From Butyriboletus loyo (lineage: Eukaryota > Basidiomycota > Agaricomycetes > Boletales > Boletaceae), in assembly GCA_038093515.1 (NCBI GenBank), contig JBBPSI010000069.1, forward strand, positions 1 to 64,000: 64,000 nucleotides of DNA. The letters are read 5' to 3'. A model generated the notes under the pieces. It made no database searches, was not told the DNA's origin, and saw nothing but the letters and a program-made list of their open reading frames with translations. Shown piece after piece: positions 21,071-32,600 of the stretch (position 1 is the first letter of the stretch; the number at the start of each line of letters is the position of its first letter). Position numbers and translations under genes: made by a program.

Positions 21071-22404
21071 ATCCATCTACTAACATCGTACATCTAACGC
21101 GCTCATTGGTATGGTCTATCCATAAACAGGAGGGCGCAGACCGTCCATATTTGCATTCCGTTTAAGCGCGCATTGATTCGGAAGCCTCTGTTAGCTCCAT
21201 CCGTCAAGCACGCCGTCCAATTGAGGGGATCTGATTAATGGTTGCCCATTCCGTGAAAGCGATGGTTGACACTGACTCCTATTTACAGACAACCTTGTTT
21301 TGTTCCAACCAAATGATTAGCCAACGTATTCGTGCGGGAACATCCTCAAGTTCCGTGCTAGGATTGGCGACCTGACACCCTTCCGCGGCGAGCGTCCCGA
21401 AAAAGACGAAATCGAGCAGCAAAGCAGTAGTAACCCTCTCACTTCGGCAACATCACTTATTCAAGTATGCGTTCGTAAATGTGCCATCATAAATTCGTTA
21501 GGGAGCCTCGTTTTCGGGGGGGAGAACTCGGCGCTGGCTGTGTGTCGTGTATGATATGTTGGGTACACTATACAAGGTAAACGTCATCCAGGAGAGCACA
21601 CCGGACACAATAGCATCCACGCACCATGACTCCGAGAGGTATCGATTCGACGAGCGACTCGACATCGTCGCCATTGGTCATATCAACCACCGTGAGGGAT
21701 ATCTCGATCGAGGTCGCGAGGTCGCCGGCCGTGAAGACCGTGGATTTCGCCCGCAGGGTATTGACTAGTTTCTGTGGTACGAGCAAGGGGACATAGTGAT
21801 TGCAGAAAATGTTCGTTTCTGGTCAGTTCGTCAGTGTCAATAGACCAGGCCGACGCCACGAAGGATGGAAGTATACTGGTTACAGATCACATAAATGTAC
21901 GCCAGTTCGGGCGAGGCTTCGGCGTCGGCCGAAGTACTGTGAAAATTTGTGAACCCTGCATTGGCTGGTGGTAGAACGCATCAGACATTGGCATGCATAC
22001 GCTCCATCAATGACGCACGTACCACGTTCGTAGTATCCGCGTCCAACACCTCCGCATAGCAATGGAGAGCGATCACCGGCGGTTCCGTGGGTTTCATGTG
22101 GATGCGTGTGAAACAGTGCGCTCGTGGTGAACCAGGGAACTGTGAGCACGCCCTTTTTCGATAACGCGCTGACGCATTTGTGCACTGTCGCGAGTTGGTT
22201 TAATGCGGATTGTACACTCGTTGTGAACCGGATCCCGTAGCCGGGTATCACGAGCAATCGTACACCGCCCCTGGAAAAGGAGGGTTTCGCCGATATTGAC
22301 TGCTCACCTGGTCTCCGCAACGAGGCCAGATAGCTGGGGTCCAAGTAAGAATAAGCGCCAAGGACACGAGGCACCGCCCATATTGAGAATGAGGAAATGT
22401 GTTC
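21071..22404 (+). other. L and S blocks upstream of WD40 copy 4
   Basis: About 300 bp of L block, then the S block. WD40-sense open frame at 21547-21768 reads NVIQESTPDTIAST and FDERLDIVAIGHINHREGY; comparison with the 11.2k copy shows many differences silent in this frame. The antisense strand has a 177-codon frame (21880-22413). Both cannot easily be real; the strand question stays open. Confidence 0.4.
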
Positions 22405-24655
22405 ATGGTTCAACTTTACGCATTACCAGCAAACCGAGACACCTTGTTCCTTGACATTTCGACCGACGATCGTGTACCATTTGTGAAGATGTCGTCGACA
22501 AATACCGGTGCGTAGTGGTTCTGGAGAGTGATTTGCAATGCTGACAATTTAGCAAGACCGTATGACTATCCTTGACACCGGATGCTCTGATGGGGTGTGG
22601 GCGGTCGCCTTCCACCCAAACGGAATACACTTTTTTAGCGGGAGTACCGATGGGATTCGGCGTTGGCGACTTGCAGACAGTAAAGAGGTGGGGAAGCAAA
22701 CAGGAATGAACATCAACGCCATTGCAGTGTCGAGAGATCACAAGTCAGTCACATGTGGGATCTATGGTGGAGGGGCAAGTGTGTGGGATGCTGAGCTCCA
22801 AGAAAGGCTCGTCCAGGTGGAGGGGACAAACAGCATATATGCAGTCGACGTCTCACCGGATTCGACCAAGTTTGCTACTGGGACTGACGAAGCAGCGAGC
22901 GTTTGGAACATAACGTCTGGCAAGAGACTCGTTGGCCCGCTCCGACTTCAGGATGATGTCAATGGAATCCGGTTCTCCCCGAATGGCGAGCACATCGCTG
23001 TTACCTGCTATCATGGTCCGATTCACGTTTTTGACAGTCGCAACGGAGACGCACTGCTCACCCTCGATACTATCACACCCTCACAATTCTATGTCACTCC
23101 CCTTGCGTGGTCAAACGGTGGCCAACTCTTCACTGCATCTGATGACAACAGAATCAAGTCATTCAATGCCTCCACAGGGATCCAGCTCGCTGAATCAGAG
23201 ATTCTTACCAGCAACAGGACTGTGTCTATTGCTCTAGCTGCAAACGGAAAGTTCATTGCCGCCGCTGCATCAAAGTCTATCTTACTCCTGGACACATCAA
23301 CACTCTCCCAAATTGTCCCTATCATCGAGGACAGCAAAGGCCTACAGTCAATTACCCTCTCCTCAAATAATGCATATCTTGCCACTGGACTAGGTGACGG
23401 AAAGATTGTCATTCAAAATCTCAATGGTATCCTTCCCAGCCCATACACTGTAAGTATATTTTATAGGCATGTCAAAGCTATCTCATGTTGAAATGGTGGA
23501 CAACAGGATGACCAGCAGACTTCGTCAGAGGAAGATCCTGGGAAATCCAGTCGACCCGTGTCGCAGGACCACGGCGAAGACGCCAATAGCGATCTCCTTG
23601 ACGTATGAGTTCATCCTTTTCGTTTCGAACCGAGTTCTCACCATTGCACAGGTCGAGGTACCGTCGAGTATGCCTGGTCCACAGTTCGACTTTGACGAGG
23701 TCGGTGGTCACTACATTCTTATTTTATCTCCGTGTCTACACTGTTACAGCCACCGTCCCCATCGGATGCCATACTGGCGACATACCCTCCAGCAGCGCGC
23801 CAAGAGGAAGATATCAGTTTTGCCAAGTCATCCAAGGGTTTTCCAATGTTCAAAAGGTTGCTACAGACGAGATTTAACAGAAGCAACAAGGATCAGATTG
23901 TGGACAAATCAGTTTCTAGACGGTTGCCTCGAGCTACCAGTCAGCGATCACGTTCCCCGACACCCGCAAGAGAAGATGTTGCCAATGAAGGTCCTTCGAC
24001 GATGGCTGCGGGTCAACGTGTACGAGTGAGTGTTATTCATAAACGGACGGGTGCAGCGCGTCTAACATATCGTTTTTAGCGAGCGGTCGCGAAACCCGTT
24101 GTCAAGCGGGAAAAACGACAGGTTCGCTGTTCCTCGAGTTTGTTCGTAGTCACTCATCACATGTTACAGCGTAAATCGATTGCCAAGCTAGCTGTTCCCA
24201 AGCATCCGAACAAGCATGTCACACACACCGGTTCTGTAGATCCAAAGGCAGCGGGTTCTGTATATTTTTTTCTGATGATGCTAGACCTCGCCAACTCATC
24301 AAACGTTACAGCCTGATTCGCTTGTTGTGCTTACTGTTCCAAATGATCAGAACCGGGATACCTTGCAGACTGGGCAACGTTCTGCAAGTCCAAATGAGGC
24401 AGACCCTGTACGTCGTTTTATCTGGTGATGGTAGACCTCGTCATAACAGCTTGTTTCCTGTCAGACGCGACAAGCGTACGATTCATCTCAACCATCAGCC
24501 GGGAGGGTCTATCTAATGGTGCGTTTACCTCCCTTTTACTCACCTTGTTTGACTCTATTGGCTCATTCCAGCGAGAATCAGACGATGCCATCCTTGCGTT
24601 CAGGCTCCCCTCATGGATGTGCTTTTGCTGGGGTACAGGCGATGGGACGCATTAA
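22405..24655 (+). CDS. WD40 propeller protein, copy 4 (intact, 10 exons)
   Basis: Exons: 22405-22507, 22557-23449, 23507-23602, 23652-23699, 23750-24025, 24080-24121, 24170-24259, 24312-24407, 24465-24518, 24572-24655, giving 593 residues with no interruption. The start ATG is in the hidden 103-bp N-terminal exon (MVQLYALPANRD; VPFVKMSSTNT). Exon 2 encodes a seven-bladed propeller almost identical to copy 2 except blades 2-3 (SVTCGIYGGG, ERLVQVEGTNSIY). The tail has the basic helix FKRLLQTRFNRSNKDQ, RSRSPTPARE and KPVVKREKRQ. Exons 7 and 8 are related repeats. The stop is TAA where copies 2 and 8 have TGA, supporting this C-terminus (WMCFCWGTGDGTH). Best candidate, with copy 2, for a working gene. 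Confidence 0.85.
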
Positions 24656-24779
24656 TCGATGCGGTTCAATGCAATACATGTATATAAAGGGCTACATCGT
24701 GGCTATGTTATGTGGACATATTCTTTGGGCTCATGTCGCATCGCAGCATCAGCACGTGTCCTGCTGAGCCCACTCGTGG

Positions 24780-26097
24780 CTGAGCTCGCGCGCTAGCATA
24801 TTCGTTCGACGCTCACTGAGGAAGTCAAATATTCACATCTCCTCCTGTGATCTTGTTATTGTTTGTCACGGATCCAAGTACGACTTGGTGCGAGCTACGA
24901 AAACCTGGCAGTCCCCTTGCGAACACCGACTCGCTTTTCGATCGGCGAGTTCACTCGTTCCGGGATATCATCCATGTCAGCGAGCTCTCTTCATACCGCC
25001 CTCTCTGGTGACGATACCGATAACAAGGGGATTCGACAACGGCAAGTTCAGGGCTCAGTGGCAAGAGAATCTCAGGCATGTCTTCTCTTCTCGTTGAACG
25101 CGGTCATCCAAGTAATATAATTATCAGCACCAATCGTGCTCCACATGGCAAAGGGTGACATCGCTGGAGGACATCGCTTCTCCAGAAGGCCTGTCGGTCC
25201 CCTCTGCCTTGCCTCCAGAGTATCATCGTCGACAAAGGGGCCATCAAATCGACCCGCTATCCCACACTCATGCTGCTCGCGTGCACAAATGCATTTATCC
25301 AGTCCAGTTGCTGAAGTATCCATCTGCTGCCATTGTACATCTAACGCGCGAAGAGGCGTGCGCATCTGGGCTAGCGAAAACATTAATACTACGTCAAGGA
25401 TGTAGGTGATTATTTCTCCCATCGACATAAAGTGAAGGTAGAGCTGCGGCTGCATTGCATTCCAGCGCATTCATTGCATCGGAAGCCTCTTCGTCCAAGC
25501 ACACGCCGTCCAACCGAGAGGGGCCGTGAAAGCAACGCTTGTCACTGACTCCTATTTACAGACAACCTTGTTTCGTTCCAACCATACAATTAACCAACGC
25601 ATTCGTGCGGGAACATCCTCAAGTTCCGTGCTAGGATTAGCGATCTGACACCTTTCCGTAGGCCCAAGACGAAATCGAGCAGTAAAAGCAATAGTAACCC
25701 TCCCTCCCTTTTGTAACACCACCGATTCAACGGATATCATTGAGCTCAAGTATACGTCCATAAACATGCCGTCGCAAATTCATTGGGGAGCTTCGTTTTT
25801 TGGGGGGCAGTTGGAAGGAGCGCTCAGCGCTGGCCATGCGTCGTATATGATATGTTGGGTACACTATGCAAGGTAAACTTCATCCAGGAGAGCACGCCGG
25901 ACACGATAGGACCCACGCACCGCGATTCTGAGACGTATCGATTCAACGAGCGACTCGGCATCATTGCCACTGTTGGTCATATCAACCACTGTGATGATCG
26001 TCTTGATCGAGGTCGTGAGGTCAGTATTGAAGAGAATTTTGGTGAAGGCCGTGGCTTTCGCCCGCAGGGTATTGAAGAGAATTTGTGAACCGTCTGA
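24780..26097 (+). other. Left arm next to the inversion point (T-like, L and truncated S blocks)
   Basis: Behind copy 4 comes a variant of the upstream FOL1-block flank (24863-25120, RFSIGEFTRSGISSM), then L block (25130-25700), then the first part of an S block (25783-26088: FWGAVGRSAQRW, FNERLGIIATVGHINH) that stops at about 26097. The same order, on the opposite strand, occurs at 38570-39830, so this is one arm of an inverted duplication. A short direct repeat (GTATTGAAGAGAATTT) occurs at about 26023 and 26068. The opposite-strand 132-codon frame (25072-25470) has no motif I recognise. Confidence 0.55.
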
Positions 26098-27410
26098 GAT
26101 TCACAAACTTGGTATATCGGTCGTGATCCTATTGATGAAATCCTTGCAACGAGGCTGGATGATGATGCCGCCAACTCAGACCCGTTGCAAACGAACAGCT
26201 TGTTCGTTCAGTGAGAAACATGGAAATGCATCGACCGATTTCAAGACAGTGCTACAATTCCAGTCTCTTGCCCGAACAGCGGTGTGCCTGCGTTCGAACG
26301 TGCGCATGGCCGACCGTAAAAATTCATCGACTGGTTTTCAGCTAGTGTTGCGTAAATGATCGGACACTTCCGACGATACCAATGGAACGACATTAGCCGT
26401 GCTTCATGTGGTATCAGCACCATTTCATGACGTAGTGAGACGTAGTCATACCAATGACCCAAACACTGTATGGGGTGAAACTCTTGTCCTCGCGGGCCAG
26501 GAAAATGTACCATTGACTGAGTTAACAAGGTCCAAGATGGCAACAGGTTCATCTTGTGTGAACAGGCTCGTGGATAAATCGGTGGTCATCATGTCTGGTA
26601 GGTTGATAAGAACAGTGCGAGCATCTCACAAAGAAGATGTACCGGCCTTGGCGTAATCATGATTGAGCATCCCTCCAAGGCTTTCGAAGAGTCATTTTGG
26701 AATGGTGCGATTGTGCGGGTAGTATTCACAATGCGACCTTGATTCCACGTCATATACGATATACTTGAGTTGGGGTCAGTAATAAGATAGAACCCAACGG
26801 GTGCAGACATGCCTGAAAGACCACTGGAAGAAACGTACCAGTACCGGGCCTCGACCAAATATCCTAACCACATGTCAGTGAAGGAAGGTTAAGGTACATT
26901 AGACGTACTGAGATGACTATATCCACTGGCCCCCTTCAGGTCGACACCAAGATCATCCAGTGAGTTAACTGGATGAACCCAGAAGGGAAGGCGGTTTTTG
27001 TGATCAACAAAGTAATAGTACCAGCGACGTTTATCGTCCACATGTGAATCGCTTTCTGGATGAGTGCCGTGGCGTAAAACAAGATTTCGATTTCGATTTC
27101 GCGGTGAATATACGCTTGAAAAGGGTCCATAACTGCGACGCAACGCACGTAAAAATGAAACGTACCAATCGTTCGTGATAAAAGATAACATTTCCTTCGG
27201 GATGCACGCCGTGTCGTGTCCAGCCATCTGGAAGTGGCGGTAGTCTGTTGAGAGGTAGACATGCGTCGTACAAGAGATGAACTTACGCAGACAAGAGTGT
27301 CTGTTACCTGACTGGGATGTGCAATCATTCAGGACAGCGGTAGCGACACCCAGGCATTTCGGGTACCCTCACTTAGTAACTTCTCTGGCCCTGTAGCGAC
27401 GCCCAGGAGT
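26098..27410 (-). pseudogene. WW/transmembrane family gene, copy III (C-terminus lost)
   Basis: Minus-strand order: exon with PRYQVLISNYHCNSD (about 27480), exon with a WW motif LPPLPDGWTRHGVHPEGNV (27250-27180), second WW-like motif RRWYYYFVDHKNRLPFWVH (27050-26970), exon LGYLVEARYWYVSSSGLSG (26873-26810), then NPTTRTIAP-like and DLSTSPFTQDEL segments, ending at KFVNL near 26098. The membrane segment found in copies IV and V is missing because the inversion breakpoint cuts here. Frames need several introns and shifts; I could not assemble a clean transcript. Nearly identical to copy IV with a constant offset of 6825 bases over 26399-28000. Confidence 0.65.
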
Positions 27411-28110
27411 ATCAGGGAATGGGTCAGAATTGCAGTGGTAGTTTGAAATCAGAACTTGGTATCTTGGTAATCCGTCTTTCCAGTGAGCGTTGCGCCGAAC
27501 ATGATAGCAGGAAACTGCCATCGAGTATCGCCCATGCAAAAACAAAAAGTTACGGATTGTCAATGTCAAAAAGCATGGTGTGAATGACACCACAAGTTGC
27601 CGTCATTCGCACCGCTTGTTTCGTCTTTTTACACATCGCATAGTCTCTATCCTTTCTCTGCATCGCCTTGTGCTACGATATGCGCTCTGACATGCCCAAC
27701 GCATAACCCAAATGCTCAATCTCGATGTGTTTGACTAGACCGATCTGAAGGAAGGAAGCATCCGAAATGCTTCTGTGTGAAGGAGTACTGCGATCTTGAT
27801 TGATAAAATAGGAATGCGAGCTGTAGACCGTGGAGAATATGACCATAATCGACTGCATTCCCGTCGAAGGAATCGATATCGGCGGCCGACACCTGCGCAT
27901 CCTCGGGCAGATCGCCGAGAAAGGTTGGTGGAGACAGCGCGGTCTCAATTAGTCCCCGAGGTTCGCGCCAAGCCTCGTCTTTCAATGCACGGATCCAGGG
28001 AGCGTGACGGGCACAACGGCCTACGCAAGTGCTTCTGCGGTGAGGTATTCCGACGGGGTGATTGTCCTTCAACAAGTACGAGTGAGAGCGTTAACTGGAT
28101 AATATAGATG
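27411..28110 (-). pseudogene. FOL1: FOL1 HPPK-start fragment, copy T-III
   Basis: Minus strand. After the start of the WW module comes the block ending SDASFLQIGLVKHIEIEHLGYAL and, upstream of it, IETALSPPTFLGDLPEDAQ (about 27950-27880) and RALKDEAW (about 28000). The HPPK motif is shortened: the GANLGDR part is disturbed by a small deletion compared with copy T-IV. The aldolase end typical of T1-T3 is replaced by other sequence (KDNHPVGIPHRRST, 28060-28020) shared only with T-IV. Confidence 0.45.
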
Positions 28111-28780
28111 TGGTGAGTATGGTGGTATTGCAGTCGTGGTGTACACGGTATATAGAAGTGTTGTGGTTGCGCGCGAGATCTAATGGCACATAGCGTTATC
28201 TGTTTGTTTTTTTCGTTTGTGGGGGCTACGTTACCGAATGTGTTTTTGAAGTAACTAGTGCTGTTGATAAAACGGATGAAAGGTTCGCATGCGTTCGTTT
28301 GAGTGAGGGGATGACTGAGCGAGAACGCGGTCCTTCCAAGGGCATTACGTGGATGTGCCGTTCACATGAAGTGTTCTAATATTTTGGGGTGGCTTTCGCA
28401 GTGGGGGAATGTTCCCCCTTGCCATCGTCACCAGAGAGCGACAATACAAAGGGGAGCATGCGGATGGTGTCCCCGGAACGAGTAAACCTACTAGCGACTC
28501 CCTGTTCCCAAGGAGAATTCACCTCAGGTTGTGGACGTGACGAACAGGAAAAATATTATTAGTTGACATTCTACAAGTCTGCAACAGATCGAACCAATTA
28601 GACATTGATTGCTCCCAATCCGTAGCCGAATTCCTCAGCGACGGTCGAGCGAATATGCTAAGGCGCGAACTCAATCACGAAGGGACTTATCAGGACACAT
28701 GGTGATGCTGCGATGCGACACGGGCACAAAGAATACCCACAATGCAACCCTTTATCTATATGTTTTGTGTTGAACCTCGT
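28111..28780. other. Spacer shared with 34.99-35.66k and 53.76-54.0k
   Basis: No gene is recognised. A stretch including GGTGTACACGGTATATAGAA (about 28138) occurs three times in the window, each time just before the FOL1/WW modules on the minus strand. Its reverse complement has a TATATAC motif, so it may be a promoter region captured with the module; this is only suggestive. Confidence 0.35.
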
Positions 28781-28783
28781 CGA

Positions 28784-30809
28784 TTATTGCGTCCCATCAC
28801 CTGTGCCCGAGCAAAAACACATCCATGTGGGGAATTTGACCGAAAGGACAGCACCGTCTGATTCTCGCTGGCATGATCCACTTCCAGTCAGACAGTGCAA
28901 GTTAGAAGGAAAAACGCCCACCGTTATATGGACCCTCCCCTCTGATGGTTGAGATGAATCGTTCGTTTGTTGCGCCTGTCAAGGAATGAGCTGTCACGAC
29001 AAGGTCCACCGTCAAAAGAAAGACACACGGGGCCCGCCACATTTGGATCCGCAGTACCTTGCCCAGTGCCCGAGGTGTTCTGGTTCTGATGGTTGGAGAC
29101 AGCTGGCTTGACAACCGATTTACGCTGTAAGGTGTGATGAGTGGCTGCGAACAAACTCGAGGAACAGCGAACCTGTCGTTTTTCCCGCTTGACAACAGGT
29201 TTCGCGACCGCTCGCTAAAATGACATGTTAGACGCGCTGCATCCGTTCGTTTATGAAGAACACTCACTCGTACACGTTGACCCGCAGCCATCGTCGAAGG
29301 ACCCTGATTGGCAGCGTCTTCTCTCGCGGGTGGCGGGGAACGCGATCGCCGACTGGCAGCTCGGTGCAGCTGTCTAAAATGTTGTTTTGACTTGTCCGCA
29401 GCAATCTGGTCCTTGTTGCTCCTGCTAAATCGCGTCTGTAGCAACTTTTTGAATGTCAGAAGGCCCCTGGATGACTCGGTAGTATGGCGATTGTCTGCTT
29501 GACGCGCCGCTGGAGGGTAAGTTGGTGGTATGGCATCCGATGGGGACGGTGGCTGCAGGAGCGTCAACACGGACTCGGAGAATGTAGTGGCCACCGACCT
29601 CGTCAAAGTCGAACTGTGGACCAGGCGTACTCGACAGCACCTCGACCTATGCAATGGTGAGAACTCGGTTCGAAGCGAAAAGGACGAACTCATACGTCAA
29701 GGAGATCGCTATTGGCGTCTTCACCGCGGTCCTCCGACACGGGTCGACTGGATTTCCCGGGATCTTCCTTTGATGAAGTCTGGTGGTCTTCCTGTTGTCC
29801 GCCATTTCAACATGAGATATCTTTGACATGCCTATAAAATATACTTACAGTGTATGGGCTGGGAAGTATACTGTCAAGACTTCGAGTAACAATTTTCCCG
29901 TCACGTCGTCCGGTGGCAAGATATGCATCATTTGGGGAGAGGGTAATTGACTGTATGTTTGTGCTGTCCTCGATAACAGGGACAATCTGAGAGAGTGTCG
30001 ATGTGTTGAGGAATGAGATAGACTTCGATGCAGATGCGGCGATGAATTTTCCGTTGGCAGCTAGAGCAATAGACCCAGCCTCATTGCCAGTGAGAATATC
30101 TGATTCAGCGAGTTGGATCCCTGTGGTGGCATTGAATGACTTGATTCTGTTGTCCTTGGATGCAGTGAAGAGTTGGCCATCGTTTGACCACGCAAGCGGA
30201 GTGACATAGAATTCTGAGAGTGTGATAGTATCGAGGGTGAGCAGTAAGTCACCATTGCGACTGTCGAAAATGTGGATGGGGCCGTCATAGCAGGCGACAG
30301 CGATGTGCTCGCCATTCGGGGAGAATCGAATTCCATTGACACTATCCTGAAGTCGGAACGGGCCAACGAGTCTCTCGCCAGTCGTTATGTTCCAAATGCT
30401 CGCTGCTTTGTAAGTCCCAGTAGCAAACTTGGTCGATTCCGGCGAGACGTCGACTGCATATATGCTGTTTGTCCTCTCCACCTCGATCAGCTTTTCTTGG
30501 AGTTCAGCATCCCACACACTTGCCCCTCCACCAGAAATCCCACATACAACCCACTTGTGATCTCTCGACACTGCAATGGCGTTGATGTTCATTCCTGTTT
30601 GCTTCCCCACCTCTTTACCATCTGCAAGTCGCCAACGCTGAATCCCATCGCTACTCCCGCTGAAAAAGTGTATTCCGTCTGGGTGGAAGGTGACCGCCCA
30701 CACCCTATCAGAGTATTCAGTGTCAAGGACAGTCATACGGTCTTGCTAGATTCTCAGCATTGCAAATCACTCTTCAAAACCACTACGCACTGGTATTTGT
30801 CGACGACAT
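28784..30809 (-). CDS. WD40 propeller protein, copy 5 (short N-terminus)
   Basis: Exon 2 (30741-29849) is intact and encodes seven blades. The N-terminal exon has a 2-base insertion, so the MVQLY start leads to a stop; the conserved downstream ATG (30809, MSSTNT) with donor at 30791 keeps the frame through NRMTVLDTEYS. Tail exons follow: acidic exon, VLSSTPGPQFDFDE, basic exon (LLTFKKLLQTRFSR; RSRSPPPARED), KPVVKREKRQ, and a single copy of the 96-nt repeat exon (RKSVVKPAVSNHQNQ). Exon 8 is absent, as in copies 6, 9 and 10. The C-terminal exon frame is uncertain: the last acceptor allows two frames ending at 28797 or 28784. Confidence 0.7.
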
Positions 30810-32080
30810 CTTCACAAATGGTACGGAATCGTTGGCGTCAAAATGTCAAAGCACAAGGTGTCTCGGTTTGCTGGTAATGCGTAAAGTTGAACCATGGACA
30901 CATTTCCTCATTCTCAATATGGGCTGGTGCCTCGTGGCCTTGGCGCTTATTCTTACTTGGATCTCAGCTATCTGGCCTCGTTGCGGCGACCAGGTGAGCA
31001 GTCAATATCAGTGAAACCCTCCTTTTCCGGGGGCGGTGTACGATTGTTCGTGATACCTGGCTACAGGATCCGGTTCACCACGAGTGTACAATCCACATTA
31101 AACCAACTCGCGACAGTGCACAAATGCGTCAGCGCGTTATCGAAAAAGGGCGTGCTCACAGTTCCCTGGTTCACCATGAGCGCACTGTCTCACAGGCATC
31201 CACACGAAAACCACGCAACCGGCGGTGATCGCTATCCGGGGGTGTTGGACGCGGATGCTACGAATGTGGTACGTGCGTCACTGATTGAGCGTATGCTAAT
31301 GTCTGGTGTGTTCTATCACTAGCCAATGCAGTAGGAAAATACCGTATAGCGATGTTCCAATGAACCTGCGAGATTGACGAGACGGTTCACAAATTTATTT
31401 TCAGTGCTTTGACCGACGCCAAAGCCTCACTCGAACTGGCGTACATTTATGCAATATGTCACCAGTATACTTCCATCCTTCGTGGGGTCAGCCTGGTCTG
31501 TCGGCACTGACGAACTGACCAGAAACGAACATTTTCTGCAATCACTGATATGTCCCCTTGCTCGTACCACAGAAACCAGTCAATACCCTGCGGGCAAAAT
31601 CCATGGCCTCCACGGCCGGCGACCTCGCGCCCTCGATCAAGATATCCCTCACGGTGGTCGATATGACCAATGGCGATGATGCCGAGCCGCTCGTCGAATC
31701 GATACCTCTCGCAATCACGGTGCGTGGATGCCCTCGTGTCCGGTGTGCTCTCCTGGATGATATTTACCTTGCATAGTGTACCCGACATACCACACACAAC
31801 GCACGGCCAGCGCCGAGCTCTCCTTCCAACCGCCCCCTGAAAAACGACGCTCCCCAACGAATTTACGACGGCACGTTTACGGACGCATACTTGAATAGGT
31901 GATGTTGCCAAAGAGGTTATTACTGCTTTGCTGCTCAATTTCGTTTTTGGCGGGACGCTCACTACGGAAAGGTGTCAGATCGCTAATCCTAGCACGGAAC
32001 TTGGGGATGTTCCCGCACGAATGCGTTGGCTAATTGTTTGGTTGGAACGAAACAAGGTTGTATGTAAATAGTAGTCAGTA
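30810..32080 (-). other. S block upstream of WD40 copy 5
   Basis: The WD40-sense (minus) strand holds a 167-codon open frame (31459-31962) with CVRKRAVVNSLGSVVF, FDERLGIIAIGHIDHREGY and DWFLWYEQGDISVIAENV. The plus strand is open at 30894-31322 (VPRGLGAYSYLDLSYLAS). No known domain seen. Disrupted remains of the MVQLY exon are at 30792-30895. Confidence 0.45.
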
Positions 32081-32600
32081 GCAAGCATCGCTTTCACGGA
32101 ACGAGCAATCAGACACTCTCGGTTGGACGGTGTGTGCTTGGATGAAGAGGTTTCCGATGCAATGCGCTGGAATGCAAAGCAGCCGCAACTCTACCTCCAC
32201 TTTATATCGACAGGAGAAGTAATTTCCTAGATCTGTATCATTGACATAGTATTGATGTTTTCGCTAGCCCGAATGCCAGCGCGAGAGCCGATAATTTCAT
32301 GAATTTCTGGACTGTCTCCGCACTCCTGTTCATCAATACTAGTAGACCATATCAATGAGCGCGTTGGACAATGTCACTAGATGGATACTTCAGCAGCTGG
32401 ACCGAACCATATACACGCGAGCATCACTGGAGGCAGGGCGGAGAGGACCATTACGAGGGCCACGGAGAAGAGGTCAATTCTAGAAACATATGAGTGAAAC
32501 GTGAATAAATGCGATCATGCGCTGAGATGACGTACGACCACACGAGGCAGGCAATTGGAAGACTGCATGATGGCAAGACATGCCATTTCCCATCTCCTCT
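32081..32600. other. L block
   Basis: Minus-strand copy of the block described at 10251-11039, between the S block and the membrane exon of WW copy IV. No independent gene recognised. Confidence 0.4.

Noticed and set aside
25072..25470. 132-codon minus-strand frame in the L block
   Set aside because: Not in frame in the other L copies and no known motif; likely chance.
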